Assembly (NCBI RefSeq): GCF_019636135.1 | Contig: NZ_JAHBYD010000017.1 | Coordinates: 50,105 to 114,104 of the forward strand | DNA from: Phenylobacterium sp. | GTDB lineage: Bacteria > Pseudomonadota > Alphaproteobacteria > Caulobacterales > Caulobacteraceae | DNA: 64,000 nt | Direction of reading: 5' to 3' | Shown: piece after piece, positions 48,773 to 57,367 of the stretch | Layout of the letters: each line of letters starts with the position of its first letter | How positions within the stretch are numbered: position 1 is the stretch's first letter | Position numbers and translations under genes: made by a program | Notes under the pieces: generated by a model | The model's input: only the letters and a program-made list of their open reading frames with translations | Told to the model about the DNA's origin: nothing | Database searches by the model: none

Positions 48773-49447
48773 TCAGCGCAGCGGTTGTCCGGAGCGGATA
48801 CGACCGATCACCGCTTCGAGTTGCGCCTGGGGCATGCCGCCGGGGATCAGATTGCCGTTGATGATGAAGGCGGGCGTGCCCTGCAGGGCCAGGGCCGCCG
48901 CTTCTCGGCCGTTTCGGTCCAGCACCGCGTCGATGTCTGCGCGGTGATCGGCCAGGTCCTGATTCAGGCGCGCCATGTCCACGCCGGCCGACTGGACCAG
49001 ACGCGTGATGTCCGCCTGGTCGCCGATGCGCGACGGCGACAGCATGAAGGCGTTATGGACGGCCTCGTACTTGCCCTGATAGGCGGCGGCGAGGGCGGTC
49101 CGGGCGGCGGTCTCCGAGACGTCGCCGAAGATCGGCCAGTCCTTGTACAGGACGCGCACCTTGGGGTCCGCCTTCAGCAGGCCGTCGATCTCAGGCTGCA
49201 TCTTCTTGCAGTAGGGGCAGTTGTAATCGACGAAGCCGATAAGGGTCACATCGGCGTTCTCGGCGCCGATGAAGGGCGCGGCTGGATCGCGAAGCAGGTC
49301 GTTGAAGCCGACCTGGGCGATGGGCGGCATGTCCTGTCCAGAGGCGGCGGAGGGATTGGCGGGCGCCGCGCCGTTATCGGCGTCGGCGGGGCCGCAGGCG
49401 GCGAGCGCCAGAACGGCGGCGAGGGCAGGGGCGAAGGTGCGGTTCAT
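48773..49447 (-). CDS. DsbA-family thiol:disulfide oxidoreductase, lipoprotein-like
   Basis: A 224-residue protein with a lipoprotein signal (LALAAC, Cys18), a Pro/Ala-rich linker and a thioredoxin-like DsbA fold. The redox motif is VDYNCPYCKKMQPEI and the cis-Pro loop is LQGTPAFIING. It acts in the periplasm on disulfide formation or isomerisation. It belongs to a thiol set with TlpA-like and DsbD genes upstream on the same strand. Confidence 0.88.
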   Translation of the reverse strand: MNRTFAPALAAVLALAACGPADADNGAAPANPSAASGQDMPPIAQVGFNDLLRDPAAPFIGAENADVTLIGFVDYNCPYCKKMQPEIDGLLKADPKVRVLYKDWPIFGDVSETAARTALAAAYQGKYEAVHNAFMLSPSRIGDQADITRLVQSAGVDMARLNQDLADHRADIDAVLDRNGREAAALALQGTPAFIINGNLIPGGMPQAQLEAVIGRIRSGQPLR

Positions 49448-49469
49448 GAAAGCTCCGTGAGGCGAGAGA

Positions 49470-50264
49470 TCAGTGCAGACGCGCGATTTCGGTCGCGATC
49501 TGTTCGGGGGCGATTTCCCCCATGTGGGCCTTGGCCAGACGGCCGTCGGCGTGGAGGAACAGGGTCACCGGAATGCCGGCCGTGCCGTAGTGGCGCGGCA
49601 CCGCCATGGCCTCGTCGAACAGGACATGGTCGAGGGCCAGCCCCTGGCTCTGCAGAAAGGCGCGAACGCCGGCTTCGCCCTCGCCTTGGTTGACGAAGAG
49701 GAAGCGCACATTCGGATGGGCTTTTTCGGCCTGGGCCAAAGCCGGCATCTCGCGCCGGCAGGGCGGGCACCAGGTGGCCCAGAGATTGATGACCGTGGGC
49801 CGGTCGCCCGGAGCGGATAGATTGATGGGCGGGGCGTCCATCGCGGCCAGCGTCAGGGCGGGCGGCGCCATGGGCTGCGTCGCCGAGGCCAACTGATGGG
49901 CGGTGGTCCAAACCAGGGCGCTGGCCAGCACAGGCGCAATGGCCCAGGCGCGTTCGCGCGTCGTGCGCAGCAGCAGGGTCGTGGTCAGGATCACGACCGG
50001 CGCGACCCAGATCCAGCTGAACCCGCCCTGCCAGATCGCGAGCGCTCGCCACGGGTCGGCCCCGAAATACTCCCAGTGCGTCGCCACGTGACCGAGGCGG
50101 GCGGCGGCCAGACCGCCGAAGACCAGGACCGTGCTCCACAGGTTGAAGCGCGGGCTGACCCGGCTGGCCAGCAGTCCGGCGCCGATCATGAAGACGAACA
50201 CGCCGGCGATTATGGCGAACCGCTCTCCCGACAGGACGAGCGGGCCCAGGGTGATGGCGTTCAT
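49470..50264 (-). CDS. TlpA-type thioredoxin fused to an Lgt-like membrane domain
   Basis: A 264-residue protein. Residues 1-120 hold four membrane helices resembling a truncated prolipoprotein diacylglyceryl transferase (AITLGPLVLSGERFAIIAG). Residues about 140-264 form a TlpA/ResA domain with the motif LWATWCPPCRREMPALA. It is probably a membrane-tethered periplasmic reductase. ATG overlaps the dsbD stop. The truncated Lgt part lacks its usual catalytic region. Confidence 0.85.
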   Translation of the reverse strand: MNAITLGPLVLSGERFAIIAGVFVFMIGAGLLASRVSPRFNLWSTVLVFGGLAAARLGHVATHWEYFGADPWRALAIWQGGFSWIWVAPVVILTTTLLLRTTRERAWAIAPVLASALVWTTAHQLASATQPMAPPALTLAAMDAPPINLSAPGDRPTVINLWATWCPPCRREMPALAQAEKAHPNVRFLFVNQGEGEAGVRAFLQSQGLALDHVLFDEAMAVPRHYGTAGIPVTLFLHADGRLAKAHMGEIAPEQIATEIARLH

Positions 50265-52159
50265 GCGGCGGCTCCGGCGATATGCAGGGCGGAGGCGACG
50301 TCTTGGGCCGACATCTCTCCGATCAGTCGGCTGCCCGGCGCCTCGGTCGCCGAGGGCGACAGGAAGATCATCGTCGGCGGCCCGACCACCCCGTGCCGCT
50401 CAAGAAGCGCGCGGGCCTCGGGCGTGCTGCGCGTGACGTCGACCTTGATGAGGTCGGTGTTCGAAAGGCCGGCGATGACGGCGGGGTCCTCGAACACGGT
50501 CCGCTCGATCACCCTGCAGCTGACGCACCAGTCGGCGGTGAAATAGACCAGGGCGGGACGTTCGCGCGCGCCGGCATCGGCGACGGCGCGGTCCAGCGCC
50601 GTCTGATCCAGCACGACCGCTGCGGTTTCGACCGGCGCGGCGGCTGCAACTCCGGCGGGACGCGCCAGGGGCTCAAGCGGACGCCAAGGGTCGTCCGCCC
50701 CGAGACTGAGTCCGACGAGCAGCAACAGGCCCCAGGTCGCGGCCGCCAGGCCGGCGACACGGGCGACGCCGTTTCTCAGGTTCGGGCTGAGCGGCTGGAA
50801 CAGGCCGAGCGCGGCCGCCAGACCGAGCGCCAGCGCCGCGCCGAAAGCCAGCGTCGCCGTCGGCGGCAGGATGCGGCCGGCCAGCCACCAGGCCATGCCC
50901 AGGAAGATGAAGCTGAACAGCATTTTCACCCGGTCCATCCACGGCCCGGCCTTGGGCAGGAAGCGCGCGCCGACCGTGCCGAACACGATCAAGGGCACCC
51001 CCTTGCCCAGGCCCAGGAAGAACAGGGCCGCCGCGCCCAGCCCAACGTCGCCGGTCTGGGCGATATAGAGCAGGGCGCCCGCCAGGGGCGCGGTCACGCA
51101 AGGGCCCACGATAAGGGCGGAGACGAAGCCCAGACCTGCGGCTGAGGGAAGGGACCGCCGGCCCTCGCCGCCGTCGCGGGAGAGGCGGCTGGTCCAGGCC
51201 GAGGGCAGTTGCAGCTCGAAGCCGCCGAACATGGAGGCGGCGAGGATGACGAAGACGACAGCCAGAGCGCCCACGGCCCAAACCGACTGGAGCGCCATCT
51301 GCAGGTTCTGTCCGGACCAGGCGGCCGCGACGCCCAGGAGGGCGAAGGCGATGGAAAGGCCCAGCACATAGGCGACCGAGAGCATCAGGCCTCGGCGCGT
51401 ACCGCGCCCGTCCACGCCGCGTCCGATGACGCCGGCCAGGATCGGATACATGGGAAAGACGCAGGGCGTGAAGGCCAGCAGCACGCCAAAGCCGAAGAAG
51501 GCGAGCAGGACCCAGGTCGCCCCGCCCTGCAGCGCCAGGCGATCGACGAAGCCCGGGTTGGCGTCCAGAGTGACCGCCGGCGATGACGCGACCGGCGAAG
51601 GCGCCGCTCCTCCCTCGTCGTTCTCGGGCGCGGGTGTAGCGCCCGGCGCCTGGATCGCCAGCATGGCCGCGGCCTGTGCGGTCTGCGCATCGGCCTCCCG
51701 CGCGGTCACGTCAGCCTGCGGCCGGGTCGGCACGTCGATTGTGCGCGTCATCGGCGGGTAGCAGATCGAGTCTTCGAGGCAGCCCTGATAGGTGATGTTG
51801 ACCGACGTCGGCTCGCCCGCCTGCGTCAACGTCTGCGCTGACAAGGTCGCGCGGCCCGCGTCATGCCAGACGTCGACGACGCCGAAGCCCGGATCGTCCT
51901 TGGTTTCGCCGCCGGCCAGTTCCAGCGGCAGAGACTCCTTCCCGCCCGGCGTGCTGGCGACGGTGTGGTCACGATAGAGATAATGGCCAGGCGCAATGTT
52001 CCAGGCGAAGGCCAGGTCGCCGTCGGCCTCGCGCGTCACCGTCAGGGCGAAGGCCTTGTCGGGCGAAAGCGGAGCCTGACCCAGAGCCGAACCCGGCAGG
52101 GCGAAGGACAGGATTGCGAGAGCGGCGGGCAGCAGTCGGCGGAAAAACCTCATGGCCAT
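50261..52159 (-). CDS. dsbD: DsbD thiol:disulfide interchange protein
   Basis: About 632 residues. After a signal peptide comes a periplasmic DsbD-alpha domain with GCLEDSICYPPMTRTIDVP, eight membrane helices (FFGFGVLLAFTPCVFPMYPIL with the redox Cys), and a C-terminal thioredoxin domain with FTADWCVSCRVIE. It moves electrons from cytoplasmic thioredoxin to periplasmic reductases such as the TlpA and DsbA proteins next to it. Start at 52159 or 52153 both open; the gene is divergent from the regulator at 52216. Confidence 0.92.
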   Translation of the reverse strand: MAMRFFRRLLPAALAILSFALPGSALGQAPLSPDKAFALTVTREADGDLAFAWNIAPGHYLYRDHTVASTPGGKESLPLELAGGETKDDPGFGVVDVWHDAGRATLSAQTLTQAGEPTSVNITYQGCLEDSICYPPMTRTIDVPTRPQADVTAREADAQTAQAAAMLAIQAPGATPAPENDEGGAAPSPVASSPAVTLDANPGFVDRLALQGGATWVLLAFFGFGVLLAFTPCVFPMYPILAGVIGRGVDGRGTRRGLMLSVAYVLGLSIAFALLGVAAAWSGQNLQMALQSVWAVGALAVVFVILAASMFGGFELQLPSAWTSRLSRDGGEGRRSLPSAAGLGFVSALIVGPCVTAPLAGALLYIAQTGDVGLGAAALFFLGLGKGVPLIVFGTVGARFLPKAGPWMDRVKMLFSFIFLGMAWWLAGRILPPTATLAFGAALALGLAAALGLFQPLSPNLRNGVARVAGLAAATWGLLLLVGLSLGADDPWRPLEPLARPAGVAAAAPVETAAVVLDQTALDRAVADAGARERPALVYFTADWCVSCRVIERTVFEDPAVIAGLSNTDLIKVDVTRSTPEARALLERHGVVGPPTMIFLSPSATEAPGSRLIGEMSAQDVASALHIAGAAA

Positions 52160-52175
52160 CTCGTCGGCAAGCGAG

Positions 52176-52192
52176 CTTAAGTCAGGCTTAAG
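52176..52192. promoter_or_regulatory. PmrA/QseB-type box between dsbD and the response regulator
   Basis: CTTAAG-TCAGG-CTTAAG matches the PmrA box YTTAAK-N5-YTTAAK exactly. It sits between the divergent starts of dsbD (52159) and the response regulator (52216), so either or both may be controlled. The only other perfect copy found is at 43655-43671. Confidence 0.75.
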
Positions 52193-52215
52193 CCGGAACT
52201 TCCACGTCACGCCGC

Positions 52216-52869
52216 ATGAGATTGCTCGCCATAGAAGACGATCCCGTTCTCGCCGACGGCCTCCAGGTTGGGCTCAGCGCCTGTGGCTGGACGGTCGAGG
52301 TCGTCGGGCGGGTCGAGGACGCCCTCGCGGCGCTGGAAAGCTCGGCGTTCGATGCGGTCGTGCTGGACCTGGGTCTTCCTGACGGCGACGGCCTTTCGGT
52401 GCTGCGTTTCGTTCGAGAGCGCGACATGGATGTCGGCGTGGTGGTCTTGTCGGCGCGCGATGACAGTCGGGACCGCATTGTGGGTCTGGACGCCGGCGCG
52501 GACGATTATGTCGGCAAACCGTTCGATCTCGACGAGCTGGCCGCGCGATTGCGCGCGGTGCGGCGTCGCCTGCTCGGACGTTCGACCCCCGCCTTGCGTC
52601 ACGGCGGGGTGACCCTCGATCCCAAGTCGCGTCTGGCCTGGCGCGAAGAGGGGGACCTGCCCCTTTCGAGACGTGAGTTCGCCATCCTGGAGGCGCTGAT
52701 GGAACGGCCGGCACAGGTCCTCTCGCGCAGTCAGCTGGAAGAACGCCTGTACGGCTGGCAGGAGGAGATCGGCTCCAACGCCGTGGAAGTGCACATCCAC
52801 TATTTGCGGGCCAAGTTGGGAGCCGGCTTCATCCGCACCGTGCGCGGCGTAGGATACACCCTGCAATGA
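52216..52869 (+). CDS. OmpR/PmrA-family response regulator
   Basis: A 217-residue regulator. The receiver domain carries the phosphorylation site Asp51 in DAVVLDLGLPDGDGL and the Lys in DDYVGKPFDLDELAARL. A winged-helix output domain follows, with PLSRREFAILEALMERPAQVLSRSQLEERL. The histidine kinase follows with a 4-base overlap. Near-match to PmrA/QseB is supported by the PmrA-type box before its start. Confidence 0.94.
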   Translation: MRLLAIEDDPVLADGLQVGLSACGWTVEVVGRVEDALAALESSAFDAVVLDLGLPDGDGLSVLRFVRERDMDVGVVVLSARDDSRDRIVGLDAGADDYVGKPFDLDELAARLRAVRRRLLGRSTPALRHGGVTLDPKSRLAWREEGDLPLSRREFAILEALMERPAQVLSRSQLEERLYGWQEEIGSNAVEVHIHYLRAKLGAGFIRTVRGVGYTLQ

Positions 52870-54197
52870 GCTCCATTCGCCTGCGTCTATTCGTAACTCT
52901 GGCGCTCGTGACCGCCCTGGTCTGGGGCGGCGCGGTCGTCTGGGTCGAAATCCAGACCCGGGCCGAAGTGCAACGAGTGCTGGACCGGCGCCTGATGGAG
53001 TCGGCCCGCATGGTGTCGTCCTTGGTGCAGGCCGGCAGCGTGCGCCCGGCGATCCAAGCTCCAGACACCGGGGCCGCCGATGTCTACGACCGTCAGCTCT
53101 CCTGCCAGATCTGGTCGCTTGAAGGCGATCTGATCGGCCGTTCCCAAAGCGCGCCTGCGGAGCGATTGTCGGAAGGAGGCGACGACGGATTTTCTGAACG
53201 TACGATCCGGGGCGAGCGCTGGCGCGTCTATACTGTGCATGATCGTGACGCCGGTTTCCGGGTTATGGTCGGGGACAATCTGGCCGTTCGCGAACACCTG
53301 GTCGGCAATGTCGTCACCGCCTTGATCGGTCCGGCGGTCCTCGGTCTGCTGGCGCTGGGCGTGCTGATCTGGTGGTCGGTCGGGCGGGGGCTGGCCCCTA
53401 TTCGACAAATGACCCGCAGCCTTGCGGTACGGGATGCGGAAGATCTGACGGCGTTGGACGTATCGCCGGACGCCCGCGAACTCCGTCCCTTCGCCCTGGC
53501 GCTGAACGACCTGATGTCACGCCTTGGCGCAGCGCGGCGTCGCGAGGCCGAGTTCACGGCCGCCGCCGCGCACGAGTTGCGTACGCCTCTGGCAGGGCTG
53601 CGTGTCCAGGCGCAGATTGCGGCGTCGTCTTCGGATCCTGCCGTTCGAAGCCGCGCGCTGGAGCAGATGCAGACTTCCGTCGATCGCACCGCCCGCCTCG
53701 TCACGGGGCTTCTCGCCCTGGCGCGCGAGGACGAGATGCCGGTTAGCGACGAGGATCGCCGCTGGGTGACGCTCCGAGCGCTGTTTGCAGGAGCGGAAGG
53801 CGATGGTCGGGTCTCGTTTGTCGATGGTGACGCTCTGCTCAACGTGGATCCAGATCGCTTCGGGGCAGCGGCCGCCAATCTTCTCGCCAACGCACAGGCA
53901 CACGCAGAGTCTTCAATCCTGATCAGCTACGACCCGACTTCCGGACGCTTGATCGTCGAGGACGACGGACCGGGCGTGGCCTTCTCGGATCTGCATCGTT
54001 TGGGACGGCGCTTTTTCCGCGCGTCGAATGCCCCTACCGGAGGGAGCGGTCTGGGCCTCTCTATCGTCCTCGCCACTGTGAAGGCCCATGGGGGACAGGT
54101 GCAGTTCTTGCGCTCACCAGGAGGCGGTCTTCGTGTTGAGGTGACAATTCCGGAGCAGGCGTCGGAGTCTTTGAGCAACTCGACCAAGCGAGACTGA
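52866..54197 (+). CDS. Sensor histidine kinase (QseC/PmrB-like)
   Basis: A 443-residue kinase with two membrane helices (residues about 8-30 and 150-172), a periplasmic sensor region of about 120 residues, HAMP, and a HisKA domain with His236 in AAAAHELRTPLAGLRV. The ATPase core is NLLANAQAHAESSILISY, then VEDDGPGVAF and GLGLSIVLATVKAHGG. It is the partner of the response regulator. The signal is unknown; members sense metals, pH or envelope stress. Confidence 0.93.
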   Translation: MSSIRLRLFVTLALVTALVWGGAVVWVEIQTRAEVQRVLDRRLMESARMVSSLVQAGSVRPAIQAPDTGAADVYDRQLSCQIWSLEGDLIGRSQSAPAERLSEGGDDGFSERTIRGERWRVYTVHDRDAGFRVMVGDNLAVREHLVGNVVTALIGPAVLGLLALGVLIWWSVGRGLAPIRQMTRSLAVRDAEDLTALDVSPDARELRPFALALNDLMSRLGAARRREAEFTAAAAHELRTPLAGLRVQAQIAASSSDPAVRSRALEQMQTSVDRTARLVTGLLALAREDEMPVSDEDRRWVTLRALFAGAEGDGRVSFVDGDALLNVDPDRFGAAAANLLANAQAHAESSILISYDPTSGRLIVEDDGPGVAFSDLHRLGRRFFRASNAPTGGSGLGLSIVLATVKAHGGQVQFLRSPGGGLRVEVTIPEQASESLSNSTKRD

Positions 54198-54415
54198 CGG
54201 TATCAACCGGCTTCAGTGGCGTCTGTTGTCGGTTTGATGATACGGTATAGTCCAACTGCCTATTCGCTTGTCATAGCGGTGCTGGTTGGTCTTGAAGCAG
54301 AGTTGCCTGCCGATTGATGGCGACATCACTAGAATTTTATTACGTCGAATTTCACCAATGAATTCAAAAGCGCTGTCCAAGTGACGGTAGCTCGCGCGGT
54401 CTGGTGCGCGGATGA

Positions 54416-54444
54416 GAGAAAAGGCGCTGATAAATCAGCGCCTT
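54416..54444 (-). terminator. Rho-independent terminator of the regulator gene
   Basis: On the minus strand a perfect 10-bp stem, AAGGCGCTGA with TCAGCGCCTT, has a TTTA loop and is followed by TTCTC. It lies 43 bases beyond the stop of the XRE-cupin gene at 54487 and also closes the gap after the kinase gene. No gene is seen in 54198-54415. Confidence 0.8.
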
Positions 54445-54458
54445 CTGGTCTAATGAAG

Positions 54459-54478
54459 AATCGAGTGGAGTGAGGGGC
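54459..54478. repeat. Boundary repeat, right copy
   Basis: AATCGAGTGGAGTGAGGGGC; one G shorter than the copy at 33009-33029. It lies in the non-coding strip between the terminator and the XRE-cupin gene. Confidence 0.55.
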
Positions 54479-54486
54479 GCGCGCCG

Positions 54487-55035
54487 CTAGAAGCTGGGTG
54501 GGGTGCAGGCGCTGATCACGCGGCAGGGTTCCTGGCCGACGCAGCGGAAGCGGTGCGGCTTGTGGCTTTCGAAATAATAGGCGTCGCCGGGCCCCAGGAT
54601 GCGGACCCGCCCTTCGACCGTGACCTCCAGCCGTCCGCTAATGACGACCGCGCCTTCCTGGCCTTCGTGCATCAGGGGGACCCGGCCGGTGTCGGCGCCC
54701 GGCTGGTAGGTTTCGCTGAGGATCTGGAGGGTCTTGCCGAACACCCGTTCGCCGACCTGGCGATAGGAGATCAGGCCCTTGCCGATCTCTGTCAGTTCGT
54801 CCGCCGTGTAGAAGAAGCGGGACGAGGCCTCTGGGACGATGGCGAAGAATTCGGACAGGCCGACGGGAATGCCGTCCAGAATGCGCTTCAGGGCGCCGAT
54901 CGACGGGTTCATCCGCCCCGCCTCGATCAGGGAGATGGTGGAATTGGTCACGCCCGCGCGCTTGGAAAGCTCGCGCTGGGACATCCCCTGCCGTTCCCGA
55001 ACGAAGCGCAGCCGGCTGCCGACATCGACCGTCAT
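54487..55035 (-). CDS. XRE-cupin regulator, first copy
   Basis: A 182-residue PuuR-like regulator: an N-terminal HTH (LRFVRERQGMSQRELSKRAGVTNSTISLIEAGRMNPS) and a C-terminal cupin (VPLMHEGQEGAVVISGRLEVTV, PHRFRCVGQEPCRVISACTPP). Such proteins bind an amino-acid-derived ligand in the cupin. It is divergent from the aldehyde dehydrogenase gene and paralogous to the regulator at 59796. Probably represses the catabolic genes to its right. Confidence 0.9.
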   Translation of the reverse strand: MTVDVGSRLRFVRERQGMSQRELSKRAGVTNSTISLIEAGRMNPSIGALKRILDGIPVGLSEFFAIVPEASSRFFYTADELTEIGKGLISYRQVGERVFGKTLQILSETYQPGADTGRVPLMHEGQEGAVVISGRLEVTVEGRVRILGPGDAYYFESHKPHRFRCVGQEPCRVISACTPPSF

Positions 55036-55050
55036 GAGGGTGCGTCCGTT

Positions 55051-55096
55051 GTTGCGGATGTTGCGGATCGGGAAAATCTAACGCAACGAAGTGCGT
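55051..55096. promoter_or_regulatory. Repeats in the divergent promoter of the catabolic cluster
   Basis: GTTGCGGAT occurs twice in tandem (55051-55059, 55060-55068) and is followed by the dyad ACGCA-N6-TGCGT at 55081-55096. This lies between the XRE-cupin regulator and the aldehyde dehydrogenase, where its operator is expected. No consensus was tested. Confidence 0.4.
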
Positions 55097-55139
55097 AAAT
55101 CCAGAGACTTAAGCAACTCTAGAAAAGGGGTTGTTGTCG

Positions 55140-56615
55140 ATGGCGCCATATAGCCCACTGGCGCCGATGTTAGAGTCCATGAAGTCAAACACGCTTTTGA
55201 TCGGTGGTCGCTGGCGCAGGGCCGACGCCGCCGAGGCGATCCCGGTCGAGGACCCCTCGACCGGCGAGGTGATCGCGGACATCGCCGCCGCGACCGCTGC
55301 GGATGTCGATGGGGCGGTGGAGGCCGCCAGGGCGGCGCTCGATTCCGACTGGGGCGCGCTGGCGGCGGCCGACCGGGGCCGAATTCTGGCGAACATCGGC
55401 CAGGCGGTGCTGGCCCATATCGACGACCTGGCGGTGCTGGAGGCGCGGGACGTCGGCAAGCCGCTGAGCCAGGCGCGGGCCGATGTGATCGCCCTGGCGC
55501 GCTATCTGGAATTCTACGGCGGCGCCGCCGACAAGGTTCATGGCGAAACCATCCCCTTCAAGGCCGGCTATACGGTCTACACCCTGTGGGAGCCGCACGG
55601 GGTCACCGGCCACATCATCCCGTGGAACTATCCGATGCAGATCATCGGACGCTCGGTCGGGGCGGCGCTGGCCATGGGCAATGCGGCGGTGCTGAAGCCG
55701 GCGGAGCAGGCGTCGCTGACCGCACTGGCCTTTGCGCGGATCGCCATGGAGGCGGGACTTCCGGCCGGGGCGCTGAACGTCGTCACGGGCCTGGGGTCCG
55801 TGGCCGGGGCCGCGCTGGCGGGGCACGCCGGGGTGGGGCACGTCTCCTTCACCGGATCGACCGGGGTCGGCGCCATGATCCAGCGGGCCGCCGCCGCCAA
55901 TGCCGTGCCCGTCACCCTGGAGCTGGGGGGCAAGTCGCCGCAGATCGTGTTCGATGACGCGGACCTGGAAAAGGCCCAGCCGTTCCTGGTCAACGCCGGA
56001 ATCCAGAACGCGGGCCAGACCTGTTCCGCCGGGTCGAGAATCCTGGTGCAGACGGGCGTCTACCGCCAGCTTCTGTCCGCCTTGAAGGACCGATACCAGG
56101 CCCTGCGCGTCGGGCCGGCCATGGCCGACCTGGATGTCGGGCCGCTGATTTCGGCGCGGCAGAAGGCCATGGTCGAGGGGTATCTCGAACTGGGGCGGGC
56201 CGATGGCCTGGTCGCGGCCGAGGGCCGGATCGTCGAGGATGCGCCCGCCGGCGGCCATTACGTCCGGCCGACCCTGTTCGCGGATGTCCCGGCGGATCAC
56301 CGGCTGGCCCAGGAAGAGATATTCGGCCCGGCCGTGGTGGTGACCCCGTTCGAGACGGAGGACGAGGCGGTCGCCCTGGCCAACGGCACCGAATATGGGC
56401 TGGTGGCGGGCGTCTGGACGGCGGATGGCGGCCGGCAGATGCGGCTGGCCCGGCGCCTCAGAGCCGGTCAGGTCTTCCTCAACAACTATGGCGCCGCGGG
56501 CGGCGTCGAACTGCCGTTCGGCGGCGTGGGCAAGTCCGGCCATGGACGGGAAAAGGGGTTCGAGGCGCTCTATGGGTTCTCGACCCTGAAGACCGTCGCG
56601 GCCTATCACGGTTAG
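55140..56615 (+). CDS. NAD(P)-dependent aldehyde dehydrogenase
   Basis: A 491-residue enzyme of the ALDH superfamily. Landmarks: the IIPWNYPMQIIGRSVGAALAMGN segment, the FTGST nucleotide loop, LELGGKSPQIVF with the general base Glu, and NAGQTCSAGSRI with the catalytic Cys near residue 290. The starts at 55131, 55140, 55167 and 55179 are all open; I prefer 55140 because AAGGGG lies about 10 bases upstream. First gene of the catabolic run, probably oxidising an aldehyde released by the transaminase. Confidence 0.92.
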   Translation: MAPYSPLAPMLESMKSNTLLIGGRWRRADAAEAIPVEDPSTGEVIADIAAATAADVDGAVEAARAALDSDWGALAAADRGRILANIGQAVLAHIDDLAVLEARDVGKPLSQARADVIALARYLEFYGGAADKVHGETIPFKAGYTVYTLWEPHGVTGHIIPWNYPMQIIGRSVGAALAMGNAAVLKPAEQASLTALAFARIAMEAGLPAGALNVVTGLGSVAGAALAGHAGVGHVSFTGSTGVGAMIQRAAAANAVPVTLELGGKSPQIVFDDADLEKAQPFLVNAGIQNAGQTCSAGSRILVQTGVYRQLLSALKDRYQALRVGPAMADLDVGPLISARQKAMVEGYLELGRADGLVAAEGRIVEDAPAGGHYVRPTLFADVPADHRLAQEEIFGPAVVVTPFETEDEAVALANGTEYGLVAGVWTADGGRQMRLARRLRAGQVFLNNYGAAGGVELPFGGVGKSGHGREKGFEALYGFSTLKTVAAYHG

Positions 56616-56623
56616 GAGCCGAG

Positions 56624-57367
56624 ATGAGACTGGACGGCAGGATCGCTATCGTCACGGGGGGCGCGTCCGGTTTTGGCGAGGGCATCGCCCGTCGCTTCGC
56701 CGCCGAGGGCGCGCGGGTGGTCGTCGCCGACCGCAACGAGGCCGCGGCCGCGGCCCTGGCGGCGGACCTTGGAGGCCAGGCCCTGGGCGTCGGGGTCGAT
56801 GTCTCCGACGCGGATCAGGTCAGCGCCCTGGTTCGACAAACGGCCGCCCTGGGCCGCATCGAGATCCTGGTGAACAACGCCGGGGTGGGCCACCAGCCCC
56901 AGCCCATGGAAGACCTGCCGCCGGAGGAGTTCGAGCGCGTCTTCGCCGTCAACGCCCGATCCATCTATCTGACCGCCCGCGAGGTGGTGCCCCTGATGAA
57001 GGCGGCCGGCGGGGGCGCCATCCTGAACATCGCCTCCACCGGCGGCGTCAGCCCACGCCCGAACCTGACTTGGTACAATGCGTCCAAGGGCTGGGTCATC
57101 ACCGCCACCCGGGCCATGGCCATCGAACTGGCGCCGTCGGGGGTGCGGGTGAACGCCCTGAACCCGGTGGCCGGGGAGACCCCGCTGCTGAAGACCTTCA
57201 TGGGCGCCGACACGCCCGAGGTGCGGGCGAAATTCCTGGCCTCCATCCCGCTAGGCCGGTTCTCGACGCCGGCCGACATGGGCGCCGCGGCGGCCTTCCT
57301 CTGTTCCGATGACGCCTCGATGATCACCGGCGTCGCCCTGGAGGTGGACGGTGGCCGCTGCATCTAG
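56624..57367 (+). CDS. Short-chain dehydrogenase/reductase
   Basis: A 247-residue SDR. TGGASGFGEGIARRF binds NAD(P), NNAGVG is the structural motif, Ser in NIASTGG and the Tyr-Lys pair in TWYNASKGW form the active site. It likely oxidises a hydroxyl or reduces a keto intermediate. Its last bases overlap the start of the isopropylmalate dehydrogenase-like gene by 17 bases, so translation is coupled. Confidence 0.92.
   Translation: MRLDGRIAIVTGGASGFGEGIARRFAAEGARVVVADRNEAAAAALAADLGGQALGVGVDVSDADQVSALVRQTAALGRIEILVNNAGVGHQPQPMEDLPPEEFERVFAVNARSIYLTAREVVPLMKAAGGGAILNIASTGGVSPRPNLTWYNASKGWVITATRAMAIELAPSGVRVNALNPVAGETPLLKTFMGADTPEVRAKFLASIPLGRFSTPADMGAAAAFLCSDDASMITGVALEVDGGRCI

Noticed and set aside
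54198..54415. Search for an sRNA or gene after the kinase
   Set aside because: Only an imperfect inverted repeat was seen; no promoter, ORF or stable fold could be supported by eye.
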